From Ephydatia muelleri (Eukaryota; Porifera; Demospongiae; Spongillida; Spongillidae), in assembly GCA_013339895.1 (NCBI GenBank), contig JABACO010000017.1, positions 7,747,690-7,811,689 on the forward strand: a stretch of DNA of 64,000 nt. Direction: 5' to 3'. Below are positions 1-11,190 of this stretch, piece after piece. The first letter of the stretch is position 1; the number at the start of each line of letters is the position of its first letter. Below the pieces are notes generated by a model. The model worked only from the letters and a program-made list of their open reading frames with translations. It ran no database searches and was not told the origin of the DNA. Both the position numbers and the translations under genes were made by a program.

Positions 1-2
1 TG

Positions 3-878
3 GTTCTTGTAAGCACATTCTGAAAGATGTAATGCCAAAGATGTCACCACACCAGAAGAGGGAAATCCAGGCCCAGGTGAGGGCTTTCAACAGGTCTGGT
101 TTTAGTACCAAGCTACATGGCAGTGTCTGTTACTACTGTCAGTCATTTGTATAGGACGTGACTTCAAAGGATGGACACAGATGGCACTATTCATTTTAGG
201 TCCATACCTCAGTGATGGGCAAAAGGAAGTACTTCTTGCGTTTTCCAAGGTAAGCATTGCCATCAACATATAATGTGTAAGACTATTCTATGTTTCTTTA
301 GGAGTTCAGAATCACATATTGCGACTTCTTCAAACCAGCGTTGTTGGATGAATGGAAAAGTGTGGCCAAGCTTTTGTGAGCGCTGTCAAACAACACATGC
401 CTTCTTTGCTCAATAAGCAGAAGACACACCTCATACTCCATCTTGTTGAAAGCATGGTCAAATTTGGGCCATGTTCATCTTTCTCAGCTGAAAGGTAAAT
501 AATTAGTTTCAGGTTTGTTCATAATTCTAGCATCATGTTGTCCTTCAAAAGGTTTGCGTCCTTCAACTCTAATGTAAGGATGTACAATGTATTCGGGAAC
601 CGACTGGCCCCTAGCCGTGATATAGCTAAACGGTTGCAACACTTACATCACATATGTCATGGTGGAAATGCTAGTAAAAGGTAGGCTATCTATCCTGCTT
701 TTTATAATCTTTGAACATCTGGTGATCATGTTTAGGTGTGGAGGTGCTCTATATTTCACTCCATTACTACAACACATGGTACGCGGTATCTCCATGCGAG
801 AGCTGCTTGGACACAAGGCCATTTATCAACCTGGAGTAGCAAGAAAAGTTTGTGTGTTTCTGTGTGTGTGTGTTTCTG

Positions 879-909
<31 letters not shown>

Positions 910-1195
910 GGCATGTGTGTATGTGTTTGAATGTGTGTGGGCATGTGTTTAGTGTGTATGTTTGGGCATGTGTGTTGTTTGGGCATGTGTGTGGGTGTGC
1001 GTGCTTATTAATATATTAAGGATGAGTGTGTATATTTGCTCCTCAGTCAATGCGGCCATCACGTACCATTTCAACACTACAACTTATATCTGCCGGAAAG
1101 CATGCCACCACCTTTGGTCACTTGCTACAGTGTGGCATACAGTATGATATTGTCCTGGGCATGTTTGCGCTTTCTGATAAAGTGCTGGAGCATCG
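3..1195 (+). pseudogene. KDZ/Plavaka-type transposase relic, 5' part
   Basis: This is the 5' half of a spliced transposase gene that enters from outside the window. Exons read roughly 3-250, 301-494, 552-680, 736-847 and 1047-1195 with GT...AG introns, and the last four junctions keep phase. Recognisable blocks are GRDFKGWTQMALF before 250, KTHLILHLVESMVKFGP in the third stretch and NRLAPSRDIAKRL near 600-640. The order resembles Plavaka/KDZ proteins as I remember them (GRDFK..., HLLLH.VE, N.QAPSRDIA). Damage: a frame break near 145-155 and an in-frame TGA at 349-351. From 552 onward the frame is open. The last exon is cut at 1195 by a DNA element and resumes at 5015. Family call is moderately strong; no search was run. 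Confidence 0.72.
850..1012 (+). repeat. (TG)n-rich microsatellite
   Basis: TGTG-rich run interrupted by TTTC and GGGCA. It fills the intron between transposase exons 736-847 and 1047-1195. Confidence 0.9.
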
Positions 1196-4100
1196 CACAG
1201 CGAAACCATTACATTGAGACGGTAACGTCTCATCACGTGACCTTACCCGTCACTCAGATGTAGGCGGATACCGTTGATATCAATACCAACGGTCCGTCTG
1301 TGGACGGAGAGTGGACGGCAACGTCCTTCCCCTCCGTCGCTCTGTCACGTCTTTAAACGTTATAATCCGTCAGTCCGGGAAATCCACGGTTAAAGGCGGT
1401 TCGCTTTTTACCGCATCGTATACCGTCGGTACGTAAGGTTGGATTTCTGGCTACCGGTACTACAGCGGTACCGCTTCTACTTTCTATCCATGCAGCTTTA
1501 ACGTATACGTGCACCATCCCATTCACTTTTCTCAGGGTTAGTTCTTCAAAAAACCATACACAAATACAAATGCATATAAAAAGGAAGAGCAAGTGTCAGT
1601 TTTGCTTAATTGGTCTCCACATTAGGCAAAAAGCCGGATTCCGTTCTGTTGAAAGATAATTATGTGTAGCATCAATCATGAATGCATGAACCACAGAAGT
1701 ACTTGCTTACACATTTGCGCCGGTATTGACAATCTGCGCGCGATGACACTGGCACAAACGTGGAGCCACTCACGTCATCAAACGTTCATCTTGTGTAAAA
1801 AGTCACAGATGAGAAAAAAATATACCTCATTGCGTTCCAAAGCCAAAAAAAATAAAGGTGGCTGGGTAGAGGAAATACAATTAAATAACGTACCAATAAT
1901 ACGTTACACCTACTAATATGTGTTCGCGTTACAACCTATTCCTGTAGATGGAAGAAAAGTGGTTGTGATATCTTCGACACCCCAAAAATGGCACTTACGC
2001 AGCACTCATGTCAGTATGTGGCGAATCAACAAGTTTATTCGGATCCATAACTTCCACGCCAATCTTTGAACCTGAAAGTTGCTATAGAGGAGGACAAAGG
2101 CCGATAGCGAAACGCTTACCATATCGTGCTCTTTGCTGCGCTGATGCACGTTGTACTTTGGCGCCAAAATAGGTTGCGATAAAATAGGTAACATCCATCG
2201 GCTACACCACTGTTTCCCCGCCAAAAACCTAATATTAATAGTCACGTGAATTGGTCAAGGGACAGTTATAGTTGAATTAACCAGCAACTGTCAATCAATT
2301 GCAATTAGCGAGCTTATACCGCTTGTTATTGGTATGCGATGTGTTGCCATGGCAATGAGGTAACAGTCCAGTACATGTATGTGCGATTTAAATCTTTTAT
2401 CAGCCTTGAAATTGATTCATTAAGGTCCAATACAAGAATGCAGAACATACAACATGTACATGGAATCAGTTTTAGTTTGAGTGAGGATGGAAGACATAAT
2501 CCTTTATCCCTACACATGTAAAGAATGAACGAAGTACTTCTATAATGTTGCACACAGCCACACACACGTCACACAAACAGGCACACATCACACACAGGCA
2601 CACATCACACAAGGCATACATCACACATAGGCACACATCACACAGGCACATATCACACATAGGCACACATCACACAGAGGCACACATCACACAGAGGCAC
2701 ACATCACACAGGATACATAACACAGAGGCACCATCACACAGGTACACATCACACAGGCACACATCACACAGTGGCACACATCACAGAGGCACTCATCACT
2801 AAGGCTACAAACACACACAGGCACACATCACACACAGGCACACATCACACCAACAGGCCCACATCACAAAGGCACACATCATACAGGCACACATCACACA
2901 GGCACACATCAACAGACACATATCACACACAGGCACACATCACACACAGGCACACATCACACAAACAGGCACACATCACACACAGGCATACATCACTCAT
3001 AGGCACAAATGACACACAGGCACACATCACACACAGAGGCACACATCACACAGGCACACATAACACAGAAGCACCATCACACAGGTACACATCACACAGA
3101 CACACATCACACACAGGCACACATCACACAAACAGGCACACATCACACACAGGCATACACACGCACAGGCACAAATGACACACAGGCACAAATCACACAG
3201 GCACACATCACACATAGGCACAAATCACACATCACACAGGCACACACAGAGGCACACATCACACAGGCACACATCACACAGGCACACATCACACAGGCTC
3301 ATGTCACACACAGACACAGACACTCATCACGAAGGCTACATATCACAGAGGCACACATCACACACATGCACACATCACACACATGCACACTCACACAGGC
3401 ACATATCACACACAAGTTACACATATTGGCACACATTACAGACAGGCTCACATCACACAGAGGTATGCACACAGACACACATAGCACACAGCCATACATC
3501 ACACATAGACACACATCACATATAGGCACACATCACTAAGGCTGCAGGCACAAATGACACATAGGCACATATCACACACAGGCACACATCACACACAGGT
3601 TACACATATTGGCACACATTACACACAGGCACACATCACACATAGGCACACATCACACAGAGGCACACATCACACAGAGGCATGTGTATATCACACACAG
3701 GCACACATCACACGCAGGCATACATCACACACAGCCACATCACACACAGGCACACATTGCACATAGGCACACATCACACAGGCACACATCACACATCTCA
3801 CACAGGCACAAGCACACATCACATAGGCACACATCACACACAGGCACACATCACACACACAGGCACATATCACACACAGAGGCACACATCACACACAGAG
3901 GCACACATCACACACAGCCACACATCACACACAGGCACACATCACACACAAGTTACACATTGGCACACATCACACACAAGGACACATCATAAACAGAGGA
4001 ACACATCACACAGGCACTCATCACTAAGACTACACATTACAGAGAGGCAAACATCACACACGGGCACTCATCACACAGCAATACATCACACAGAGGCAAG

Positions 4101-5011
4101 TGCACATTACTCAGAGGCATACATCACGCACAGAGCAGAGGGACACATCACACAGAGGCACGTGTACATCACAAATCACACACAGGAACACATCACACAG
4201 AGGCATGTGTACATCACACATAGGCTACACATATTGGCACACATTACACACAGGGACACATGTATCATAAACAGAGGCGCATATCACACAGAGGCACTCA
4301 TCACTAAGGCTACATATTACACAGAGGCACACATTGACACAGGCACACATCAACACACAGGCACACATACACAGTGGCACACATCTCACACAGAGGCACA
4401 CATCACATACACACACAGGCAACTGGTGCCATTTATAGTTATGGAGTCCTTGCTGTAAAGATTCTTTACTTGATGACAAATCTGACTCAGAGCCGGAGAG
4501 GTATTCTATATGCTCTCCTGTCTGCCATAGTACCGGTACCCAGTACGTCTGTATAATAAAAAAGGATACAATTAGCTACCGCTCAGCACTAGCTATATCT
4601 CGCGAATCGAGTATGCAGCTGCGCATATGCATACATAATCGGTGCACGTGTATGATATACGATACATACCTTCCGCAGGAAGCTGTTGTTTAGCTTGAAG
4701 AGAACTATCAGCTTTGGATGACGACTCTACTAGCATTTGGTGTTCAAAAAATGTAGATCCACACACGTATTCCCCGCAGTGGTGACAGTAACGTCACTTG
4801 CCGCTAATTTTTTGAATTCGGAAGGAGTTACTTGTATCACGTGACCATGCGTCAATAATAGTGGAGCCGTGCGGTAGCGTTCGTCGATTCACGTTCATAA
4901 ATACACGGATACCGTCACTAAACGTTTCCGTGAAATTTACGTGGAAGTCCGTCTTGATCGAAAGTGACGGGGCACCGTTGCAACCCGTCTCCGGATAGCG
5001 GTTTCGCTGTG
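1196..5011. mobile_element. CACTA-like non-autonomous DNA element
   Basis: The element begins CACAGCGAAACC (1196-1207) and ends with the reverse complement (5000-5011). It is flanked by TCG on both sides (1193-1195 and 5012-5014), a 3-bp target duplication. The inverted repeat continues imperfectly inward (GAGACGG about 20 bp from each end), and both subterminal regions are rich in short CCGTC/GACGG words. TIRs starting CAC, a 3-bp duplication and subterminal repeats are typical of CACTA/EnSpm. No transposase is recognisable inside; the interior is mostly the minisatellite at 2545-4420. It interrupts a reading frame that becomes continuous again if the element and one TCG are removed. Confidence 0.75.
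2545..4420 (+). repeat. 15-bp-type minisatellite (GGCACACATCACACA)n
   Basis: About 1.9 kb of degenerate tandem repeats built on GGCACACATCACACA with variants (AGAGGCAC, TATTGGCAC, AAACAGGCAC). All long open frames here, such as His/Thr/Ser-rich ones, are by-products of the repeat. It lies wholly inside the CACTA-like element. Confidence 0.92.
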
Positions 5012-5014
5012 TCG

Positions 5015-5469
5015 GTCAGTTGTGTCCCAGAATACTGTTCTGGTCAGTTCTGGAGAGTATGTTGAACTTGTCATTTCACAGTGCAATGTAAGTCCCATTT
5101 TTACATAAATGCTATTATGTGGAGTATGTTCTTTATTTAGATGAAGTACAGAATCTTGCTGGCCACATTTAAACTTAACGATGGCAGTGTGATTGCCTGG
5201 TGCAAGGCTTTCATGAGCTCACGTTACCTGATGGACATGCAGCCTCTGGTGAATGAATATGACTGCCACTCCTGGACCTATCTACCACTATCTTCTGTAC
5301 TGCTGGCAACAATATACAACGACCTGTGTCTTTTGTTCATCGCCTATTCAAGGAGACTGGGGCATCAATCAGGAATGTTGAGCGTGACATTGTTCAGGAG
5401 GACACACTTATATTTAAGCATGACTGGAACAACACTATGTATTGTTATAATGTCTATTATACACTTTAA
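5015..5469 (+). pseudogene. KDZ/Plavaka-type transposase relic, 3' part
   Basis: Continuation of the relic after the inserted element. Exon remainder 5015-5087 ends at a GTAAGT donor and the next exon starts at 5141 after TTTAG, both in phase 0. The first part of this exon reads FKLNDGSVIAWCKAF and later HSWTYLPLSS. Around 5295-5305 the family-like frame shifts by one register and then runs to TAA at 5467-5469, ending with a segment that contains EDTLIFKHDWNNTMYC. The shift argues against a working gene. The C-terminal match to KDZ proteins is weaker than that of the N-terminal blocks. Confidence 0.6.
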
Positions 5470-6118
5470 TAATCGATTTCTAATAATGGCGATGATGCTG
5501 GGCACAAAGTACATGAATACAATTGTCAGTAACAGCTATCAACAAGTCCTTATATGGGAAACCGCATTTCTGGTACAGTATGTTATCAGTCTGTTCCAAA
5601 TAATACGCCATCATATTGATTAGCGTATGGTGTATCAAGTCTCACCAGAGGACTGCTCCACATAGTATGGACCAGACTGTGTCAACATTTTGAGCCATAT
5701 ACGGTGACATATACCCTCTGCTATGTATACAGGTTTGATCCAGGAAACGCAATTTGGCTGGAGATGCCACGCGATACTCGTGCATTGGATGTGTTCATAT
5801 TTCGCTCACATTGATCCGATAAAGCGCTAATATAAAATTTCTCAGGGCTGGTTCCATACATGTATACAATCTGAGGTGCTTATGTCCGACAGTCAGTACC
5901 AAAATGTAGCGCCATTCTGATAGTGGCTGTCAAAACAGTCTGGGCCAGATTGTGGCTTGCTATCGTACTATGTACCAAATATGGTCAACATCCTTATACC
6001 AGAATGTAGCGTTCACCATATCTGGTACAGTTTGTAACAATTTGGCTGTGTAGTCCCAAAGGTCAGGTCTATCACCTTGTTAACACCTTCAGTGACAGCT
6101 GACATCCTCTGTTACACA
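5470..6118. other. gene-free stretch
   Basis: Contains near-repeats of the phrase 'accagactgtgtcaacatt / gggccagattgtggc' and no supported exon. Confidence 0.5.
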
Positions 6119-6218
6119 TCCCAGAGCGAGGTGTCCCAGCAAGTGGCATCCCAGAGCGAGGTGTCCCAGCAAGTGGCATCCCAGAGCGAGGTGTCCCAGC
6201 AAGTGGCATCCCAGAGCG
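6119..6218 (+). repeat. 30-bp tandem repeat, 3.3 copies
   Basis: Three identical 30-bp units (CCAGAGCGAGGTGTCCCAGC followed by AAGTGGCATC) plus a partial fourth. Perfect identity suggests recent expansion. Confidence 0.95.
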
Positions 6219-6602
6219 GTAGTTTGTCGTCGTGCTAATTACCCGCATCAGATCTGAGCAGATGGCTCGAGGCGAAATGCCGATATCCTATATGATAAAT
6301 GACGATTTCACTTTTTAAGTTTATCAAGCAGGTTAACTCAGTAGTCTTCTTGCTTATGTCTGTTTCAGAGTAGCTATTTGAGAATAAATATTACGGACTA
6401 TACATTAAAAGTGAATTCCTTTTTTTTTCTTGTCCATCTTTATCAGGGTACCACTGTTCCATGCAGACCATTAGAAAGCACCCGACATGCACGGAAATCG
6501 GAGTGATAATGGAACATGTTGGCCACATTTCCACAGGACGCACGCACCAACGCGCGCCACTGTTAAGCAATTGATCTGGCCATTTGTCCTCCGGTTCCAC
6601 CG

Positions 6603-7385
6603 TAGTTGGGCGTAGCCCGACCTTCGCGTATTGGCGGAAGGTCGGGTATCAAGCCTATACCTGGATTTGTACCCATCTGATAGTGCTGTGGGCTATTAAC
6701 ACCTGATTAGTCTGACCGTTGATTGAGTGTTAATTACGCGTTGGTCGCGTGGAATCTGTTTTTAAATGATTTGTGAGACTACGTCCTGCTGGATCTCTTA
6801 GACTATTATCTGTCGGTGAACATTCGTCCCATGAGAATGACTACACCTGAAGTAGCGGTATGTGACTAGTATAGTACGTAGTAAAAGAAAGTTATGGTTG
6901 TCATTATAGATCCGAGTTGGTTACAAACGAAAAGCCAAAACCTATGTATTAACTCCAAAACGAAAGCGCATATATCGCTTTACCTGATCTTCTATTATTG
7001 ACACAAGAGGGGTCACGACGATGACTAAAGAATAGCCTCGCTCTTTTTTCATATATTGATCAAACGCTAGTGGCAAGCAAGCGTAACATAAACTCTTGCC
7101 AAAGCCAGTAGGCAAAACTGAAAAAACATCTCTGCCCTCAATGAAAGAAGCAGCTACTTCAAGTTGCTCTGGTTTCATCTCTGGGTAGCCCAACTCCTTA
7201 GCTGCGTCGGTAACGCACTCTTTAACTCTCTCCATAGTCCAAGCAAATCGCATGCACGCGTAATTGTCACTCAATCAACGGTCAGGTGTTAATAGCCCAC
7301 AGCACTATCAGATGGGTACAAATCCAGGTATAGGCTTGATACCCGACCTTCCGCCAATACGCGAAGGTCGGGCTACGCCCAACTA
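6603..7385. mobile_element. MULE-like element with long TIRs and 9-bp TSD
   Basis: Left terminus TAGTTGGGCGTAGCCCGACC at 6603; the exact reverse complement ends at 7385. Left TIR 6603-6729 and right TIR 7268-7385 match along their whole length except for a 9-bp insertion (TTAGTCTGA) in the left one. GTTCCACCG occurs directly outside both ends (6594-6602 and 7386-7394), a perfect 9-bp target duplication as made by Mutator-like transposases. Each TIR also holds an inner hairpin (CGACCTTCGCG...GGAAGGTCG). No transposase fits in 783 bp; the cargo is a helicase fragment. Confidence 0.88.
6942..7274 (-). pseudogene. RecQ-like DEAD-box helicase N-terminal fragment
   Basis: Open frame of 110 residues with helicase motif 0/I features: a Q-motif-like segment (YPEMKPEQLEV), Walker A LPTGFGKSLCY, and a motif Ia-like stretch VVTPLVSIIEDQV. 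A RecQ protein needs about 300 more residues (DEAH, motifs IV-VI), which are absent. A GTAAAG that could act as a splice donor follows EDQ, so the fragment may be a captured first exon. The start overlaps the right TIR, so any transcription would begin in or outside the repeat. Best read as a gene fragment carried by the element. Confidence 0.75.
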
Positions 7386-7605
7386 GTTCCACCGCAGAGG
7401 CCTGGAAAGTTTTTAACTTCGCAACTGCAATGCTGGCAGCAATTACAAGCACATTACATAACTAGTAACATACACATGGACCATGCCTGGCAGAGCTGCA
7501 TGCATCTTGGGACTGATCAAAGACATCATCCAGATTGATTCCTATAACGACGCCACAAGGAAGTCATCTAATCAGGCCTCGGGCAGAGTTTGCGGCGTTA
7601 ATTGT

Positions 7606-7626
7606 AGTCTGGGCTACGCCTAACTA
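7606..7626. repeat. Solo copy of the MULE-like terminus
   Basis: GTCTGGGCTACGCCTAACTA closely resembles the right end of the 6603-7385 element (GTCGGGCTACGCCCAACTA), 240 bp further on. No partner end was found nearby. Confidence 0.45.
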
Positions 7627-7754
7627 AAGAATTAATTGATAAAGATAATTATTCATAATATGATCACGTGCGTTCTGTCATGTGTTGTTTTAAAAAGACA
7701 CTTACTTCGCCATTATATGTTTTTTTAACTTTGATATCATTATCTCATGAGGTA

Positions 7755-8607
7755 ATGGAGTACGAAAAGACGCGAGTGACCAGCGCTCTTCAACTATCTC
7801 CAGGTTGGAGTTTTACCAGTATGCCACACGGCCAATAGCGCGGGCACTAGAAGAGTAGAAAATCTGGTCTGCCCAGTGATTCGTATCCGTTTATGATATT
7901 TGTACTTGTATAGACACACGTGTGCGATGTTAGCTTTAGATACACCTAGACTAGTTTTGACCGTGACTAAGTTGCTAATGGTGTCTAGGTGGCAGTCCCA
8001 TTTTTAAGTCTTACTCTTCTATTTCTGTACAGGCGATCATCTGAGGATTGATAGGCAGGGAATCTATGACCACCACATGCTGGTGGTCGAAGCACACTCT
8101 GCCAACTCGTTCAAAGTCATCCATTACACCAGCCTATTTGAGCGAGGTCCGGGGCATGAGGAGGATGAGCACCCACACCCCGCTGCATCGAGTACCTCTG
8201 GCCTCGGGATAGCCAGGAATGAAAACGGTGAGAGGATTCCTCTAGGAGTCGTGGCAGAAGAGACTTTGACAGTGACCGAAGAGGACCTTAAGAGCATGCA
8301 AGTTCTCAGGTACCCAGGGGAGGTGCGGGTCTTCTCGGTAGAAGAATCCATCACCAGGGCACGCAGTCGTCTGAACGAGAAGGACTACCACCTTGTCACA
8401 AACAACTGCGAGTGTTTTGTGAACTGGGCCATCACGGGGGAGGCGGTCAGCTACCAGGTGGTGTCGGGCACGATGGCTGCACTGAAGGGGGCAGTGAGAC
8501 ATGCCAAAGAGACGTACAACAGAGGAGGTACGGCATTCGGCGTGGTTACAAACGGTGTGCTGGGCGCCGTAGCTGGATATCTGGAGCACAGGAATGCAGA
8601 GAAGTAA
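7755..8607 (+). CDS. LRAT-domain protein, two exons
   Basis: Join 7755-7803 and 8033-8607, 207 residues. Exon 1 encodes MEYEKTRVTSALQLSP; the split glycine codon gives PGDHLRIDRQGIYDHH, the LRAT-type opening (GDHI...YxHH). Catalytic residues expected for LRAT/NlpC-P60-like thiol enzymes are present: His in YDHHMLVVEA, a second His in FKVIHYTS, and Cys in NNCECFVNWAITG, where many relatives have NCEHF. Such proteins transfer or hydrolyse acyl groups on phospholipids (HRASLS/PLAAT) or retinol (LRAT). The C-terminus has a small apolar stretch (GVVTNGVLGAVAGYL), the usual place for a membrane anchor. The GTTGGA donor is non-consensus, but phase and family fit support it. It looks intact and is the best candidate for a working enzyme gene in the window. 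Confidence 0.85.
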
Positions 8608-8623
8608 CCCTAGATCACAGGTA

Positions 8624-8763
8624 GCCTAGTGACTGTCTCTTACTAGTTAGATGTTTCAAGTGCATATACATATACAATAGACATGTTTATTCATGCATGG
8701 CCTAGTGACTAGTTGGATGTTTCAAGTGCATATACATAGACATGTTTATTCATGCATGATCTA
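8624..8763 (-). repeat. 70-bp satellite, two units
   Basis: Two units, one shortened, of the same repeat that forms the array at 30001-30415, in reverse orientation (CCTAGTGACTGTCTCTTACT ... TTTCAAGTGCATATACA). It lies just after the LRAT stop codon, probably in its 3' UTR region. Confidence 0.85.
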
Positions 8764-10697
8764 GTCATAATTACTATAACAGTTGTATGAATCCCAATGT
8801 AATAGTAGACATATGGAGTCCTTTGAGCGAAAAGGGAACTAACGCCTGGTTTCTTTCTTTTTTTGTTATTGATATTCTAGAAGTCTGCACTGAGAATGGT
8901 GACTGTCACAGAATTATAAGGCACTTCATGAATTTGTAATTAGCCACGCATACTTTTCAATGCAAGCATTACATTTCTAATGCATGCGCTGAAATTTTAT
9001 AATATAATTATGCATACGTCCTTATTCAGCGGCAACAATCCCATATATATTATATAATTATGGCTAAATTCAAACGTACTCAAGAATGCACCTGCTCAAT
9101 GCTTCCACAACTCCTACCAGATCAAGCTGGTCTGTTTTTCTGTCTGTAGTTGACGATTTAGAATTTCTTCGTCTTCTACTGTTTGCTGGTACTGCTGGTG
9201 CATCATCAGGAGAGGTAATGAATAAATGATGTATCTTTTAAAGCTCTACGCTCTCATGTGCTTAATTCCTTGCAAGTAACTGCTCAAGTTTGCACAAATA
9301 GAATGACTAGCATTCATCCCCAGTGATGTTAACACATGGATCATTCCCCTCCTCCCCTCTCCACCCTTATATTCCATTCTATTCAGTTTACCAGTGGTGA
9401 CATAGTTCGTGTATTGGATGATGGGGATGCTGTACGTCGTCTTCAAGTAGGGCATGGAGGCTGGAGTAAGAAAATGTCAACAGCATGTGTTACCCAGTGC
9501 CTAAATAGCATGCACTGTAATTTTACCTATTTTGCAGAGTGTAGGACAAACTGGTAAAGTAGTGGGCATATCTCGAAATGGAGATGTACTGGTGGCTGCC
9601 AGAGGTGGTGTATGGAGATACAACCCTCTGTGCTTAACGCCATTAAGTAGGGACCAGTCAAAAGCACCGACTATGTCAGGTAACTTCATCTGTAATCGAA
9701 ATACTGGAGTTGCACGGTCATGAAATAAAATCATAATTGTCTGAGGAGGGTGAGTGTGGATCTGTGGGAAACTGCAAAGCCACTTGCTCTTTCAGCATCT
9801 GCTGGAATGCTGTTTTGAATGTAGATAAGGTGAAGGAGAAGGCAATGATGCTGATGTCATCAGCTATCTCTGGTGAGACGGAGGAAGTTAGGAAAATATT
9901 GAAGGCCAATCCAAAACTGGTATGATAATTTAACCTTAACTAGTGCCAATTGTGCAAGTCTAACCTGTGTATTTTATTGTTCAAAACGGTTATTTGGAAA
10001 TTGAACCACTACCAGATTAATGTGCAGGCTTCCAATAAGTCTGCTTTGCACTGTGCAGTGACTGCTAATAATTTACATATGCTAAACCTCCTCCTGGAAT
10101 TTAAGCCCAACATGGAAGTAAAGGTAACTGCAGAAATGTATAAGTAAAAAGTGATAAATCGTTTGCATTGCAGAATGAGGATGGAAATACACCACTTCAC
10201 CTAACGGCACAAAGGTAACCAATTCAACTGTGAATGTCAGCTTGGAGTATCATTACGACAGAGCACAGAAAGTAATTCGAATTTTTCTTTCTGATGTAGA
10301 GATAATGAAGAAATTGTTGAACTTTTGCTAAATGCTGGAGCAAACATAAATCCTAAAAATAATAAAGGCACCACACCACTCATGATAGCTGTAGCAAAGG
10401 GACATCAAAAAATTACAAAGATATTTCTGAATCGGTCGAACATTAATCCTCAACAGCAGGTAGAATAGATTGCACAATATTAATATCTAAATAATTGACT
10501 ATCAGTGTGCCTACCCACTGTGCATAGGACAAAGATGGGGACACAGCTCTACATTATGCTGTAGCTAGAGAGAAGATCGAATGCATTTCACTGCTTCTGG
10601 AAGCAGGTGCTAATCCAACTTTAAGAAATGGCAAGGGCTTTACAGCAATGCACGAAGGAGCCAAGAGAGGAACCGTATCGTAAGTTGTATCCACCAT

Positions 10698-10790
10698 TGC
10701 ATGCTATATATTGTTGGTTAACTCTTTGCATGCAATATATTGTTGGTTAACTCTTTGCATGCTATATATTGGTTAACTCTTTGCAAGCTA
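10698..10790 (+). repeat. about 33-bp tandem repeat
   Basis: Three copies of GCATGCTATATATTGTTGG followed by TTAACTCTTT, in the intron after ankyrin exon 10528-10679. The TTAACTCTTTGC word equals the end of the neighbouring MITE. Confidence 0.8.
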
Positions 10791-10791
10791 T

Positions 10792-11190
10792 ACTCTTTCG
10801 CAGGCAACAGCGCAATATTGCGCCGCAGCTGCTATAATGAAGCCACTTTTTTTCTAAGCAATAACATTTCTAGAGTCAACATATTGTTCAGAGGAAATAT
10901 TATTTGCTCGTCTGATTCGCAGCAAGTTGTTTACTAAGAACGTTTTCCCGAAACAGCAATTGCCAATGCACTAATTTAATTTATACTAATTTAAACTGCA
11001 TGATCATGCTTCAGCTAACTGAAGCCGTGATCATGAAGAACTTAAATTAGCATCATTTCGAGGCAATTATTGCGGTGACTTTCCTCTGAACAATACATTG
11101 TTGACTCCAAAAACATTATAATGGTTAGATTAAAAAGTGGCTTCTTTATAGCAGCTGCGGAACAATATTGTGTTGTTGCCTGCAAAAGAG
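10792..11190 (-). mobile_element. MITE, copy 1 (piggyBac-like ends)
   Basis: About 400 bp with terminal inverted repeats: ACTCTTTCGCAGGCAACAGC at the left and its near reverse complement ending GCAAAAGAG/TTAA at 11190. The TTAA next to CTCTTT-type ends resembles piggyBac elements. The left end is blurred by the tandem repeat at 10698-10790. It sits in the intron before ankyrin exon 11420-11546 and is the reverse complement of copy 2. Confidence 0.75.

Noticed and set aside
2545..4420. CRISPR-like array
   Set aside because: Units are directly joined without unique spacers, and the surroundings are animal DNA with introns.
2545..4458. Long His/Thr/Ser- and Cys/Val-rich open frames
   Set aside because: They arise on both strands from a short tandem repeat without stops; no start context, splice signals or family features.
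6942..7274. Functional RecQ helicase gene
   Set aside because: Only motifs 0, I and Ia are present, within a 783-bp transposon bounded by target duplications.
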